Notes under the pieces: model-generated
What the model was told of the DNA's origin: nothing
The model's input: only the letters and a program-made list of their open reading frames with translations
The model's database searches: none
Made by a program: the position numbers and the translations under genes
Shown here: piece by piece, positions 1-12,253 of the stretch
How positions within the stretch are numbered: the stretch's first letter is position 1
Layout of the letters: the number at the start of each line of letters is the position of its first letter
NCBI RefSeq assembly: GCF_020740795.1
Contig: NC_067283.1
Coordinates: 6,103,659 to 6,167,658, forward strand
Source: Apus apus
Taxonomy: Eukaryota > Chordata > Aves > Apodiformes > Apodidae
Length of the DNA stretch: 64,000 nucleotides
Direction of reading: 5' to 3'

Positions 1-645
1 CCTTCTCTGAACTCACTCCAGCACCTCAATGTCTTTCTTGTTGTGAGGAGCCCAAAACTGAACACAGGGTTTGAGATGCAGCCTCACCAGTGCTGAGTAC
101 AGGAGGACAATCACTGCCCTACTCCTGCTGGCAACACTATTTCTGACAGAGCCAGATGCTGTTGGCCTTCTTGTCCACCTGGGCATATATTGGCTATATT
201 CAGCTGGCTGTCCATCAACACCCCCAGGTCCTTTTCTGCCAGGCACTTTCCAGCCACCCTTCCCACAGCTTGTGGTTTTGCCTGAGGTCCTGCACCCCAG
301 TGCAGGACCTGACACTTGGCTTTGTTGAACCTCATACAACTGGCCTTGGCCCATCAATCCAGCCTGTCCAGGTCTCTCTGCAGAGCTTTCCTACCCTCGA
401 GCAGATCAGCACTCCCTCCCAGGTTGGTGCCATCTGCAAACTTACTGAGAGTGCAAATGATCCCCTCACCCAGCTCATTGATAAAGATGTTAAACAGGAG
501 TGACCTGAGCCCCGGAGAACACCACTTGTGACTGGCAGCCAAATGGATTGAATTCCATTCTCCACAACTCTCTGGGCCCAGCCAGCCAGTTTTTACCCAG
601 TGAAGTGTGCACTCATCCAAGGCATGAGAAGCCAGTTTCTTATTA
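1..645 (-). mobile_element. CR1 LINE fragment, cut by the window edge
   Basis: Minus-strand frames give pieces of CR1 ORF2: [44 protein letters not shown] and [14 protein letters not shown]. They lie in different frames, so the element is decayed by frameshifts. The RT C-terminal region runs leftward off the window, so the 3' end is not visible. Confidence 0.93.
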
Positions 646-3600
646 TGAATTTGCACCTGACTAGCTTCCTTATGTATGAATTTAGATCTGTGTACAAAAG
701 CATGAACCCAGACAATATTGGCCATCAGGCCTTGCAAACATAGACTTGTTTGCACTCAAAGGAGTTGGAAGGGGCAGGAGTTAAGTTAAAGAATAGTACA
801 AATGAGTAATTTACTGCACAGTCTTCTAAGTAGAGCCTGTCAGGAGCCTAATAAAAAACCCACATATTTAATTAGTGGCTTCATTCAACATTGTGTGAAG
901 AAGTGATTCACTATGCCCAGCAAGAGGAGATGGGTGGCAAATAGACCTTGTACAAGGTACCTGGGGAAAAAAAAAAAGATACCTTTTTTGCAAAGAGTAA
1001 AGATCAGCTGTGTAACAAAGACCTGTGTAAAAACATGCTGGTGCTTTTAAAACACAAGTGTATCAAACTTTTCTGTAGGATAAGTGGAAATTGAGTACAT
1101 CTCTGCACCAAAGGGAAAGGAGTTAGATTTTATATCCAGAGCAGGGAACTGGGACACCAGGTATCTGGTTTCTTATTCTGTCTCTGCCACTGGACCACAG
1201 CACAAACACTTTTCCTTTTCTATTTTGGCTTGCCTATGTTATTTGGTTGATGATGCTGTCACAACAGCCAAGCACATCATCATGCTTCTAGCATTTTTCA
1301 CCTCATCACACCAGTTCTGCAGATGCAAGTGCACAGCCTTGTGTCCACACAGGGATCCTGATTGTCTAAACACTGCTTGGGGCTCCAAGGTGAAAAACTC
1401 TTGTTCTGCAGAGGCAAGGCTCAGGAAGCCCTTCAAGTTCAGAGCTGCTGATGTCTTCTTACATTAACATTTCCAGGTAGCTAAAGGTCTGCTGATAGCA
1501 CTCGCCAACATGCCTCAGTCTTCAGAGGACCAAGTATCCCAGCACCTAGCTCATTCCTCACTTATATTGCACAGTTAGGAGCTACCTGGTAGAGTTTGGA
1601 TTGCAGACATGTTCTGAGGAAGGCTGGGCTTTGCTCCACCCAGAATTAACTGATACCCTGTGTTTCTCCTTTAGGCCTACAGCTAACAAAACTGGCTCAT
1701 TTATGGAAGACTAAAATATGGGTCTGTGTCTAAATATGGGTCTGTGTCTACCATGGGCAGTTGAACCCATTTCTGGGCACCGTGGCCACAAAAGCAGAGG
1801 GAATGCTGGAGTGATGTGTGCTTCATTCCCTGATGTTGATGTTATGCTGGTTTCTTGAAATAATTAAATTATAATTGGGCTGGGATTGGAAAAAGGGAGA
1901 AGTGCAACTCTACAGCTTCATGAGTAGGGTACTCCCCTAGGAAGGAAGGTAGCTGCCTTCCAGTCCACTTAGGATTTTACTGCTTAACATTAAAGAAAAG
2001 TCTTTGTTTTGTTCTGTTCCATTATTGCCTCCAGAGATACACAGATCTTCCATCTCAACCTTTTTGTCCAGCTTTGCTGTCAGTTGGTGTTCCAGTGTGG
2101 AAGAGCAGAAGTGTTGCAAGCCCAGCTGGGACCTGCCTTGCATAGTGAAAACCACTCCAGTCTCTGGGATGTGTATAGAAGCATCTGCCCATCACAAGCC
2201 CATGGGCAGCCCCAAAGATGTCCAGTTCAAGTTTCACATGTATTTTGCAGAATCAGGGTCAGCTTGTCTTAAACTACAGAAACTGCAACACAAAGGTAAG
2301 TTTAGGTGGGTTTCCTGCTGCTGACTATTGCTGCACAAAACAGTCTTAACTTGGGACATTTATGCTTCAGTGATCCAATTCAAACATTGTTCCAATTTTA
2401 TCATGAGAGTGTAGCATCCCTCTGCCTTGCAAGCAGTAATTGCTCCCCAAAGCCCACAGTTCACACACGTGCTTTGGTGCTGGCTTCACTATGACCAGCC
2501 AATGTCCCAGAGCATCTCCTGCTGCCTCCTAACCATATTAGCAGGAGGTAATGACGTTGTTAGATTGGAAGGAAACACTAAATTCAATTGTGACTTACTA
2601 GCAGGGTTGGTGTGCTGTCAGCAAGCACACGTATACATGCACATGCCCACAGAGTGACCTGTCCTTACATACACACTGGGGGTTGTCTCTGGAAACCCAC
2701 TTTCCATTAATCAGCAGAGATCAGAAACAAGTCTCTCAGTCTACTACTGGAGATAATGTCCTTCTGGGATAATAATAAATATGTCAGCTGGAAACTGGAT
2801 GAATAAGACTGATTTTAAGGAGGGTGAGATCATTTTTAAATTACCTCATGCAGCCAAGCTGCAGCCCAATTTATTTACTATGAGAGCATATAGCAATTCC
2901 AGCTTTGCTACAAGAGCATATTTGAGTAAGCAACCTCAGGGAAGAGGCTAGAAATTTTTCAATGCACAAGAAGCTGCTTCATGAACCTCTTCATCCCACA
3001 GTGAAAGAAGCACCATTATCTCCAGAAAATCCATCTCCCCAAAACCCCTGGTTATGTCTAGAGCTGGAGGTCAGAACTGCGCTTGCTAAAGGGAAATCCA
3101 ACTCAGGACACATTTAACTGTGTTTCTCTCTTCCAGATCCCACATAGCACTCCCTGATTAAAGGATATACAGGAAAGAGGAATCAGTTGCAGCCAGGTTG
3201 ATGATTTTACATTATTAAGCCTTTGGGGACTGCCAGACAATCTGAGAGCTTAGCAATCTGAACTCTCTAAGATCTGTTAAGTACTCGGAGGCACTATGCA
3301 AACCCACCAAATAGGAGCATTCAGCATCAGGCAGACTTGTCAGGATACTCAATACATGAGTGACAGAGGAGAACAGAGTAGAAAAGAGAGTAGGGGAGGG
3401 CAGAAAAGAAGAATTAAGAGGTTTCCACAAACCTCTCCTCAAAGTCTCACAGTCATTCTTCAAAACTTTTTACTGGTTTTTGAGTGAGACTTCACTTTCC
3501 ATTTCATAGGGGCAAATCCATGCTTTAGCACTGATCTCACTGGAATTACTCCAGATTTACTGCAGTTTAGCTGTACAGCACTGGCCCTTTATAATAATAT

Positions 3601-4507
3601 GCCTCATTAGTGGCTACTTAGAGTGTAACTGAATCATAGGATGTCTAGTTCTGGCCAGTTGCTGCAAAATGAAGCACTGACATGACACCTAATAAAGTAC
3701 TTGTAAATGCCTTCTGGGAGGTAACATAATAATGTTATATTATTTATGAAGTGCCATTGTGTTTTAAAAGCAGAAGACCAGATGTTAAAATCTATGTCCC
3801 TGATGATTAAATCTATTGTCTTTGCTGAGCAGATCTCAATATATACAATGCACACGCTGTCATGGAGAATCTCTGGAAGCACAGAGGTCATACACACCAG
3901 GGCACACCAACACCATCTATGGAGACCAGCTGGTTCAAAGTGGATGTGTCCTGATGCCAGATGTTAAAAACTTGTGTAAAAATAAGTATATTCTTCCCAG
4001 ATCTGACTTCTCACAAAGCTCGAAGCAGCAGGGGTTTTGGTGATTATTTATGCAGCATTTCTGCTAGGTGAAGAGTGCTCAGGAAGAGCAGGACTCCTCC
4101 TGAAAAAGGAATAGTCCCCCATCATGAATTTTGGGAACAGGAGGATTCCTACCAGGAGTTTTTTCTTAAGGAAATCTTTGTGTACAAGCTCTGAATGTGT
4201 ATTAAAGAGACTTCTGATGGAGAAAAGAAATGCAGCCTAAACTTGAACCTCTGCAGCAGCAACATGCCATAACCCCACTCTCTGCATTTGCTGTTCAGTG
4301 CTTGAGGGCAGCACGTTGCCCGAGTCCTGGAGCACGTAGGCAGAGGTGTCTCCTGCCACGTAGGAAGTGCAGTCTGGTCCTACCCTGAGGCACTGCCACC
4401 AGGCGACTGCAGCTCCAGCTCCAGCTGTCACATCACCAGTGCTCAACGGAGCTGTGTGCTGCTTCCCAGTGCTGCAGAGACCTCTCTGTCTTGCATCCCT
4501 TGCATCC
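646..4507. other. Intergenic, no gene recognised
   Basis: Unique-looking sequence with only short open frames that resemble no known protein. One small tandem duplication is present at 1714-1749. Confidence 0.6.
1714..1749. repeat. 18-bp direct tandem duplication
   Basis: aaatatgggtctgtgtct occurs twice in succession (1714-1731 and 1732-1749) without mismatch. Confidence 0.95.
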
Positions 4508-4541
4508 CTTCCAAACCAAACCTTTCTATGGTTCTATGATA
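4508..4541 (+). mobile_element. CR1 tail remnant
   Basis: Contains cccttccaaaccaaaccttt followed by ctatggttctatgat, close to the last 35 bases of CR1. Only the extreme 3' end remains. Confidence 0.65.
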
Positions 4542-6596
4542 GGAAAGGCTGGGGCATGTGTGAGGGCAAGGAGGTGCATCTCCAACAAAAAGGCTGGACC
4601 TCCAGGCAGTCATCACCCTGCACAAAGGCAGCTGTGGACTTGTGCAGAAAGGCTTCCTGGCCAGTTGGGAGGGACAGGGAGCACCACAGGAGCTCTGAGG
4701 ATCTTTGGACAGGACTAAAATCAACCTGTGATGTCAAAATGTCCCAACAGAAACACACTATAAAAATAACTGCATTTCAATATTGTTTTAAATCTTTAAC
4801 AAAACCACCCCTATTTGGGGTGAAGCTAAGTGTGCATCACCCTCCCACCAGGGAGAACCCTGGGGGTTTAATAGGTTTGGGACTTTGTCTCAACTATGTG
4901 CCATGTAGGTGGGATGGTCATTCTTTATCCAGGTTAGATGGAGGTGGTACCTAAGCTCTTTGCAATGAAAACAGCTGAAGTTGCAAGACTATCATCAGAA
5001 GAACATGTGAGGCTGATCAAAATTAAACCATGTAAGAAGAGCTTGGTCTTGCAACTGGATGCCAGAGCAGAAGCCTGTGTGGTAGTGTTGGCAAAGTGCC
5101 GTGTGTTTGGCTAGATGTGGCTAGGAGAAAATGAGCACATAGGTTGCTAAGCAGAGTGAGAAGGTATTTACAGGAGCTTCCTTAATCATAGAGAAAGGTT
5201 GAGGTGCTGGCCAGAGAAGAGAGCCTGGAAGAGGAGGTAAGTGCTCTTGTTTGGTTCTTGCAGCACTGAGAGCTTAAACGTGTCCATCTGCATCATAGAA
5301 GTAACTGATTATAACCAGTTCCCATCCCTATTGGAAACAAAGTGGGGATCCCTCAGCACTCAAGAGCTGTTTGGTTCAGTATGGAGAACAGTAATTCCCA
5401 CTCCTCAAAGAGAGCAGTGCCACGTCTCTGATGGGTATGAAATGTTGTCTCAGAGCTAACTTTGCATTTCTTAGGCATATGCTTTAACAGTTAGTTAGAC
5501 ATGGCTGCGTTAGACACCTCTTTAGATACCACCTGCTGCTGAAGTTGCCTTCCAGAGCCTGCTCAGGTCAGAGCTGGGATTTTTGAACAGCTGTTTGGGT
5601 GTACCATTGCTAAGTGCTGTATTTCTCTTCTGCCATAAACTCATGAGGACCTCATAAACCATGTGGACCTCATAAACCATGTGGGAGAAATCAATCCTTG
5701 ACTCATCTCCAGCGGTAAAACGAGGCTAAGGTAAGGATCAATTTAATCACAGGACGGTGAATATCAAGTGGCAGAAGAATCTCCCTTTGTCATCTTTGCC
5801 CCAATGTGAAATGCAGTTGCTGCTGGGGTGGGGAAGCTGCCTCTTGCAATGCAGGTGGCATCAAGCAGATGTTAAGGAAAATGTTATGTACTCCCTGTTT
5901 AAATGGATACAAACTGCAAAGGGCTGCACAGACACACACTCTTGCTCTAGGAACAGGGCTTCAGAGCTGCAATATTTTTCCCCTGAGGGTACCAGCAGGA
6001 AAGTGTGAAATGTATGTTTTCTAAAGTAGCCCCATTTTTTAAACACAGAGTGAGTTTGGCTTGGAAAAAGTTTTTATTCCATTTTTCAACATGTTTACCT
6101 TTAGAGATTATTTTGCCATGGGAAGGCCATCCGGATGAGGGAAATTTTTCCTGAACTGGGCTGTGATCCTGGGAAAGCTCATCCCTGAAGCAGGGGGACA
6201 TGGGAAGTGGACAGAGTATTGATTTCAGGCCTACGGACTGCTGACAAAGGGTCAGATCCAGTGCTGCAAGTTCCCTGTGTCCTGCTATTAGCCAGTGACA
6301 TTCCCCAGAAGTGAGACTCTCCTGTAGTCTCCTCTTGCTAATGCCTGAGGCACGGGGCAACACTGTAGGTTTGTTTTGAGGTGGTGCAGAAGGCAAGGAG
6401 GAGATCAAAGCAGCCTCCTAGGTATGTACATACGGTGCAGATGGGTACATTGTCCCTCTTTTGCTTATCACAGAGGGAGCTGCCCACAGACAGCTAACAC
6501 TGAGAGCCATACTACATGCAACAAGCAGGATAAAGCAGTGGGCACTTTTTCCCTCTCTCCAGATCCATGAGTGCCCCAGATATAGGACCAGAGGGC
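4542..6596. other. Intergenic, no gene recognised
   Basis: Open frames up to about 195 codons cross this part (4367-4954), but without similarity to known proteins or codon-like composition. An 18-bp duplication lies at 5647-5682. Confidence 0.55.
5647..5682. repeat. 18-bp direct tandem duplication
   Basis: ggacctcataaaccatgt occurs twice in succession (5647-5664 and 5665-5682). Confidence 0.95.
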
Positions 6597-6772
6597 TGTC
6601 AAGCATTGGAACAAGGTGCTCCGGAAAGTGGTGGTGTCACCATCCTTGGAGGTATTTCGAATATGGGTAAATGTGATGCTTAGTGGTTTAGTGATGGACT
6701 TGGCAGTGTTGGATTAACAGTTGGACTTGATGATCTCCAAGTTCTTCTCCAACCAAAGTGATTCTGTGATTT
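6597..6772 (+). mobile_element. CR1 3'-end fragment, diverged
   Basis: gcattggaacaaggtgctcc, ccatccttggaggtatttcg, ggacttgatgatctccaagt, tctccaaccaaagtgattct: the order and wording of the CR1 ORF2 end and 3' UTR, with many changes. An older or different subfamily from the intron 3 copies. Confidence 0.88.
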
Positions 6773-9700
6773 TAAAGAGCTGAACTTGCGAGCAGTTGCC
6801 TCCTGTGAAGCCTATAACATTTCTGACCTTGTTTCTGACCTTGCTTGGTCCAAGGAAATTCCTCCAGTTGGGGAAAAAATTCCATCGTGGCTCTTTGCAG
6901 CAGGTCTCCCCCAGGGAAGGGCTGTGCTCCCCCTCTCTTGAGGGGCTCACGTGGAGACTCACAGCAGTTTTTCAGAAGAGGTGAGTACCATGACCAGTCC
7001 CACGAGGTTCTCCAAATACATCTGAGCTAAAACACATCCAGGCACAAATCTGACTCTCATCTCACAGAAACCCCATGGTCCACCACCATCACCCCAAAGA
7101 GGACAGCAGAGAGAACACCAAGAATGAACTTGACCTGCTTGCACTGATAATTACTATGTGTGTGCAAACACTGCCCTCTGCCTCCTGCACACAGGCTTTG
7201 TTGTTGCATCAGGGATCTGTTGGGGTCCTTATTTTCCCCTCCTATGAAACAAGATGACAAAAACCATTCTCCAGCCTTGCCACAAGCCAAGAAAACCCAG
7301 GCATGCCTGGCTCAGGGCTGGTACTGCCAGCCCAAATATTCAGAGCCATGAAGTGAGTGAGCTGTAAGTCTTCAGCCATACCATAAGTAAAACTTGGGGA
7401 TTTTCTTAATATGTCTTAAGAAAAGGAGGAGTTTGGGCTTGTTTCACCTTGCAAGCTCGTATTTTCAGGAATTTTTCTTCCAGGGTAAAGGATAAGAACA
7501 TTTTGTTGTTGTTGTTTTTAACCATGTGGAATCTTGCAAGAGAAGGGAAGATAAAACAACATCAGACTTTTTATCCAACATGAGACACCTGGCCAGGCTG
7601 GTTCAGCAGGGCTGGTTCCCAGTCTGTCCCTGGAGGTCTGGTAGTGCCAATACTCAAAGCAAAGCCAAAACTGAGAGAGGAGACACAGGACCAGAGCCAT
7701 GAAATGCCCTTTGCCAAAGTGACAGCCAGCCAGGGGCATGTCCAGAAGTGACATATGTGCCTGTGCCTGGCCAGGACAGCAGGACAAAGTCCCAAAGCCT
7801 GTTTGCCTTGTAGGTGAGGTCTGCCCAGAGCAGCCCCAGGAGGGTACATTTGAGTTGTGCCCAGTTGGCCATGCCCCTGGACAACTGTCTTGTGGTGCAT
7901 CCATCACCCAAATACCAGCACTTCCCTTTTCTCCATCACTTCCACAAAGGGCAGCACGGGCTTCCAGGGACTTTCAACAGGAAGGAGGTGTTGAGCTCTT
8001 GGAAAATCCCCTTGGCCTTTTAGATGCATCAGGCCATATATGGTCCCCAATGGCTGCAGAGTCAGGCTCAAAGAGGCACAAAGGGCAAGGAGGCAGCCAC
8101 CCAAATCATGGGAAGAGAAGAAAAGGTGTGAAGGTTGCACTCAAGCTGCAAATGAGCCTGTAGGAGCAAGCAGGGTCTCCTAGGCATGCCCTGTGCTTCT
8201 CCAGACTTTGGTTTCCCTGTTCAGGTGGCAGCTCTGCTCCTGTTTCATGCTGGTTTAGCACATGGGATATCACGGGCTTTGCTGTATTCTAAAGAAATGC
8301 ATCCTCTTTTAATATTTTTTTTTTCTTTTCCTTTCTGGTCAATAAAGGTGCAGTTTGACTTTAGGGTGAAGATTTGGATCAATTCTCATTTTCTACAAAA
8401 TGATTCTCTCTTATACACCAAGGAATAGAATTGAAAATGTAATCTATCTTGTTGAGAGGCAGAGTCAAGGTCATAAAAATTAACCCCCACGTGCCATTTA
8501 CTGTGTCTTCACATGCCAGCAAACAGCAGGGAACACCTTTGGATTTCTAAACATTAATTTACAATAAAAAAAAGCAAATAAAAAACAATCAGTTTTGTCC
8601 AGGCACCCAAAGGGATCCTGCCACAAAGTCACTTTTTCTCCACAATGTAAAATAACTGAGAACAACCATTTTCAGCAATGACTTGCTAGCAAATAGTATT
8701 GCCAGACAAAAATTGCAATCTGGCTGACTTTGTTCCACAGCATTCTATTTTAATTTTTGGCCATATCAATTGAAGCAGAACTGGACTCATTTATATTCAA
8801 AAATTTCACTTCTGAATCCATAGGATAAAAAAGAAGAAAATAAGGACTAAACCGTAATGAGCTCGTTGTAAGGTCAGGAAAATGTGACACTTCAAAATTA
8901 CCTGAATTGATGAAGAGAACCATCAAGTGTAGCTGGCCCAACTCTGAAAGTTTTGTGGCTGTAGTACCTAGATATTGCTTTTGTATTTATAATTTAGACT
9001 TTATACTTCAAGCAGGGGCTCTGGAGGCAGACCTTCAATACATCCCAACATGCTGGTTCCAGGTTCTGTTTTATTCTGCGCGGTAACACTGGGAGGGGAA
9101 AAGCACAATGCACCATGGAGGTGTTTAGGGGTGTGGGCAGGGAAATGTTTTTTGATTGAAAACTCAAAGCTTCAACTCTTTCCCAAAGGCAAAGAAAAAA
9201 AAAATAATAAAATAATAAATACTTCATTAATGGAAGGAAATTTCACAGTGCACTGTAAATGAAAACTGATGAACTGAGCCTTCAGATTTCCTTTCACTGA
9301 TGCATAAACCAGAAAATTTTTAAAGCAACCCAGTTGATGTTTATCCTCAGCACTGAACTAGATAGAAGTGGTCAGCTCTAAATTACTGTTCTTTTATTCA
9401 TCACCTGAGCTCCTACAGCACACAGGAGAGTCCAGGTTATCTTTGTTTTGTGGACTGTAAAAATGCCAAATAAAATCCCTCTGAAGGGTTTCCAGCCTGA
9501 AGAAAAGAGAATGTTTAGCAACAGGTGCAATAGATTACTGGGAAATGATGAAGTGGTGTCTGTCAGCATGAGGGCTGTGATACTCATCCATCAGCAACTT
9601 AATTACTACCCAGGGCTCTCTTGCAGCCAAGGCAAGTTCAGGGGAGGGCAATGAGGGCATTTGCCAATAGTTTCTAGATGCCTCCAGGAAAACACAAAGG

Positions 9701-9889
9701 TGCTTGTTCAAAAATCAAATGAGTGTAGAAGCAGAGGCTGGAGTGGGGCAGGTTAGAGCTGAGAATTAGAGGCAGCAAGAAACAAGCAACAGAGGTTTTG
9801 ACAATCCAATCAGATTGCTATGCCTGATGGAAAAGGCAAGGCAAACCAGAGGAAGGATAAAAGCAGATTGTGGGTGCCATATCCCTGCG
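6773..9889. other. Intergenic, no gene recognised
   Basis: No recognisable exon, RNA gene or mobile element; scattered short open frames only. Confidence 0.55.
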
Positions 9890-10010
9890 GCCAGGTTGGA
9901 TGGGGCTTGGAGCAACCTGGTCTAGTGGGAAATGTTCCTGCCCTAGTAGAGGGGTTTGATACAGACAATCTTTAAGGTTCCCTCCAACCCCAACCACTCT
10001 GTGATTCTAG
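9890..10010 (+). mobile_element. CR1 3'-end fragment
   Basis: gccaggttggatggggcttg, caacctggtctagtgggaaa, then aaggttccctccaacccc and a final ctgtgattctag. Complete CR1 3' UTR, strongly 5'-truncated. Confidence 0.93.
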
Positions 10011-11751
10011 GAGTGCCAGCCAAAGCAGAGGGATGGGAAAATGCTGTGAGCAGGTATGTGCCCCGAAGGACTGTGGTTGCCAAGGGTAGGGAAAAGATTG
10101 GTGCAAATTTGGGTAACATAAGCTTGGAGCAAATTTTGGCTTTTAGCTCTCTGGGAGAACAGGAAAGATTGTATCTCCTGAATGGTGGGAAGAGCAAATC
10201 AGAAAGAACAAGAAATAATCAATGTGGGGAGGGGTTGGAGGGGCAAAAGATGAGTGTCCTTAAGGGCATTGGTAGGAACCCAGTTCATGTTGTCTACAGA
10301 AACTTGCCAGGGATGGAGTCAGCAGCTCGGCTTGGATATCCAAAATCCCAGTGAGATATCTAAGCCCCAGAAAACAGAGGAATGTGTCTGAACACCTCCC
10401 TGCCTTTTGCTGCCACCTGCACTCTCAGCAAGTGCATCTCTCTGCTAGAACAAAGTCCGTCAGAGACATAAACGTGCCCAGGGCAGAGGCGTATGTGGAT
10501 GGGAAATGTGTGCACAAAGCCACCCACTGACAGTCACAGCTGTGACACTCATGGGTGACAAGGAAAGATGCCATTCAGCACGAACCCACCACCCGCCCCA
10601 TGTCCCTCGTGGCCACTTCCCAAAGCAGCCTTGGTGTCAGCTTTTCCGCTCTCACAACAGCCACTGAAGTGTCTGCTCTAGTACTTCAAAAGGGTCTGTT
10701 AAAGTAGCACTAGAGCAGACACCAAACAAGCCACTGCTATCTATCTTCAGGGATAAGACAAGACATCAAAGTGATTGATTCCCAGCTCTCCACTTCAGAG
10801 CCAAACGTGGGGACCAGTGGCAGCCCACACATCCCCCCGCCCCCCAGGAGTGTGGTTGCATGTGGGAAGGACTGTCAGATTCCTAGTGGCCTTTTTTTGT
10901 TTGTTTTTCTTCAAGTCAACTCCATCTCCTTCGTGTTGACAACCAAGCTTAATTTGTGCTTTTGAAATTATTTCCTTATCGTTAAATAACAATAAGAAAC
11001 ACCAAGGGAAAAATGTCTTGTTGCCCTGACAAGCAGATTTATAATGGGAAATGGTGACCATTCAGCAACAAAAAATTATAATTATAGGCACATAATCCAT
11101 TCTATCAGTCTACCAAAAACCACAGCATGAAACAACCCCATTAACACCCTCAAGACACAATCATTCACCTTCCTCCAATGCCCTGTGATAAATAGCTCAT
11201 GGAAATGCTTGTTATTTTGTTGGATGTAAAAACCTGCCTGCAAGCCAGTGGAAAAATCAGGGAAAGCTGTAAATGGGAACTCTTCCCTGCTTTATTTTAA
11301 ATTTACTAGCAGACAGTCATCAATGGTCTACTTGAGAAGCAGCTGTCAAGCTGTTTTACCCTCCCTCTCCACCCTCCTTGTTGCCCAATACACATGATAT
11401 CATGCCTCCTCAGCAGGACCGAGAGCAACACATATGTCACACTCCTAACCCAAAGAAAATAAGAACATCTCTTATCTCAGCTGAGCTACCCTAAGAAGGT
11501 GCTGGCTGATGGGAGATAGGAAGAGGCTTGCTTGAGGGACCTCTGAAAGCTCCTTATAGCCTGTTGTGAGGTATCCAGATATGGGCTGCAACAGGGTGAT
11601 CCAAGGACTAGCTTAATATAGGACTTGCAAAGTTTTTAACAGCAGCAGAAGTTAATGTGTTGTCTCTGCTTTCACCCAAGTGTGTCCTGGGCTGCCATAA
11701 GGGCCAGGAGGAGGGACCCAGCTTGCTGTGTTGATAAGGCATTGCTCATGG
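10011..11751. other. Intergenic, one hairpin
   Basis: No gene recognised. The inverted repeat at 10669-10722 is the only structured element. Confidence 0.55.
10669..10722. repeat. Inverted repeat forming an 18-bp hairpin with a 3-nt bulge
   Basis: Left arm GTGTCTGCTCTAGT (10669-10682) and right arm ACTAGAGCAGACAC (10709-10722) are perfect complements over 14 bp. Beyond a three-base bulge (agc, 10706-10708), ACTT (10683-10686) pairs with AAGT (10702-10705). The loop is about 15 nt. Not part of a recognised transposon. Confidence 0.92.
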
Positions 11752-11816
11752 CAGGGGGCTTGGAACTAGATCTTTAAGATCCCTTCCAACCCAAACCATT
11801 CTATGATTCTGTGATT
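11752..11816 (+). mobile_element. CR1 tail fragment
   Basis: ttggaactagatctttaaga, tcccttccaacccaaaccat, tctatgattctgtgatttt: CR1 3' UTR with two 8-bp tail units. Confidence 0.92.
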
Positions 11817-12205
11817 TTGAGGGACTCCTGTGGTTTGTGCTGCTTGACTGAAGGTCCCTAGCCAACATCTCTTTCACATCCTTTCAACTTTCAGCCCCTG
11901 TTTCTGTGGCCAACCCTTAGACCCATAGAAAACTACGCAATCAGGAAAAAACTTTGTAAGATGCAAGTCTTTGTTCAAAGCAGAGGACAGAGGTGAATGG
12001 AGGTGGCCTGCAAAGCCAGAGCTGTATAAAACTCAGTTGTTTTTCACTGAAGAAAGACACAGTGCTGGGATAATATCAAACTCTCTAATGCACGGTCTGG
12101 AAGAACAAGTGTGTGCTGCTTCCCATTCCAAAAATCAGCTCCAGCTGGACAACCACACCAAATAATAATGAGAAATAAAGTCCTGAGGCTGATGGATGGG
12201 CAGAG

Positions 12206-12253
12206 GAAAGGGAAAAAAAAAAAAAAAAAAAGAAAGAAAAAAAAAGAAAGAAA
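12206..12253. repeat. A-rich tract
   Basis: About 20 consecutive A followed by GAAAG-type interruptions. It could be an old poly(A) tail, but no retrocopy is recognisable beside it. Confidence 0.8.

Noticed and set aside
4367-4954. 195-codon open frame on the plus strand.
   Set aside because: It crosses a CR1 tail remnant (4508-4541) and shows no family motif; not a gene.
7518-8163. Overlapping open frames of 85-141 codons on both strands.
   Set aside because: Several frames are open at once because stop codons are locally rare; no frame stands out and none matches a family.
12206-12253. A-rich tract considered as the tail of a processed pseudogene.
   Set aside because: No coding remnant and no target duplication could be recognised in the preceding few hundred bases.
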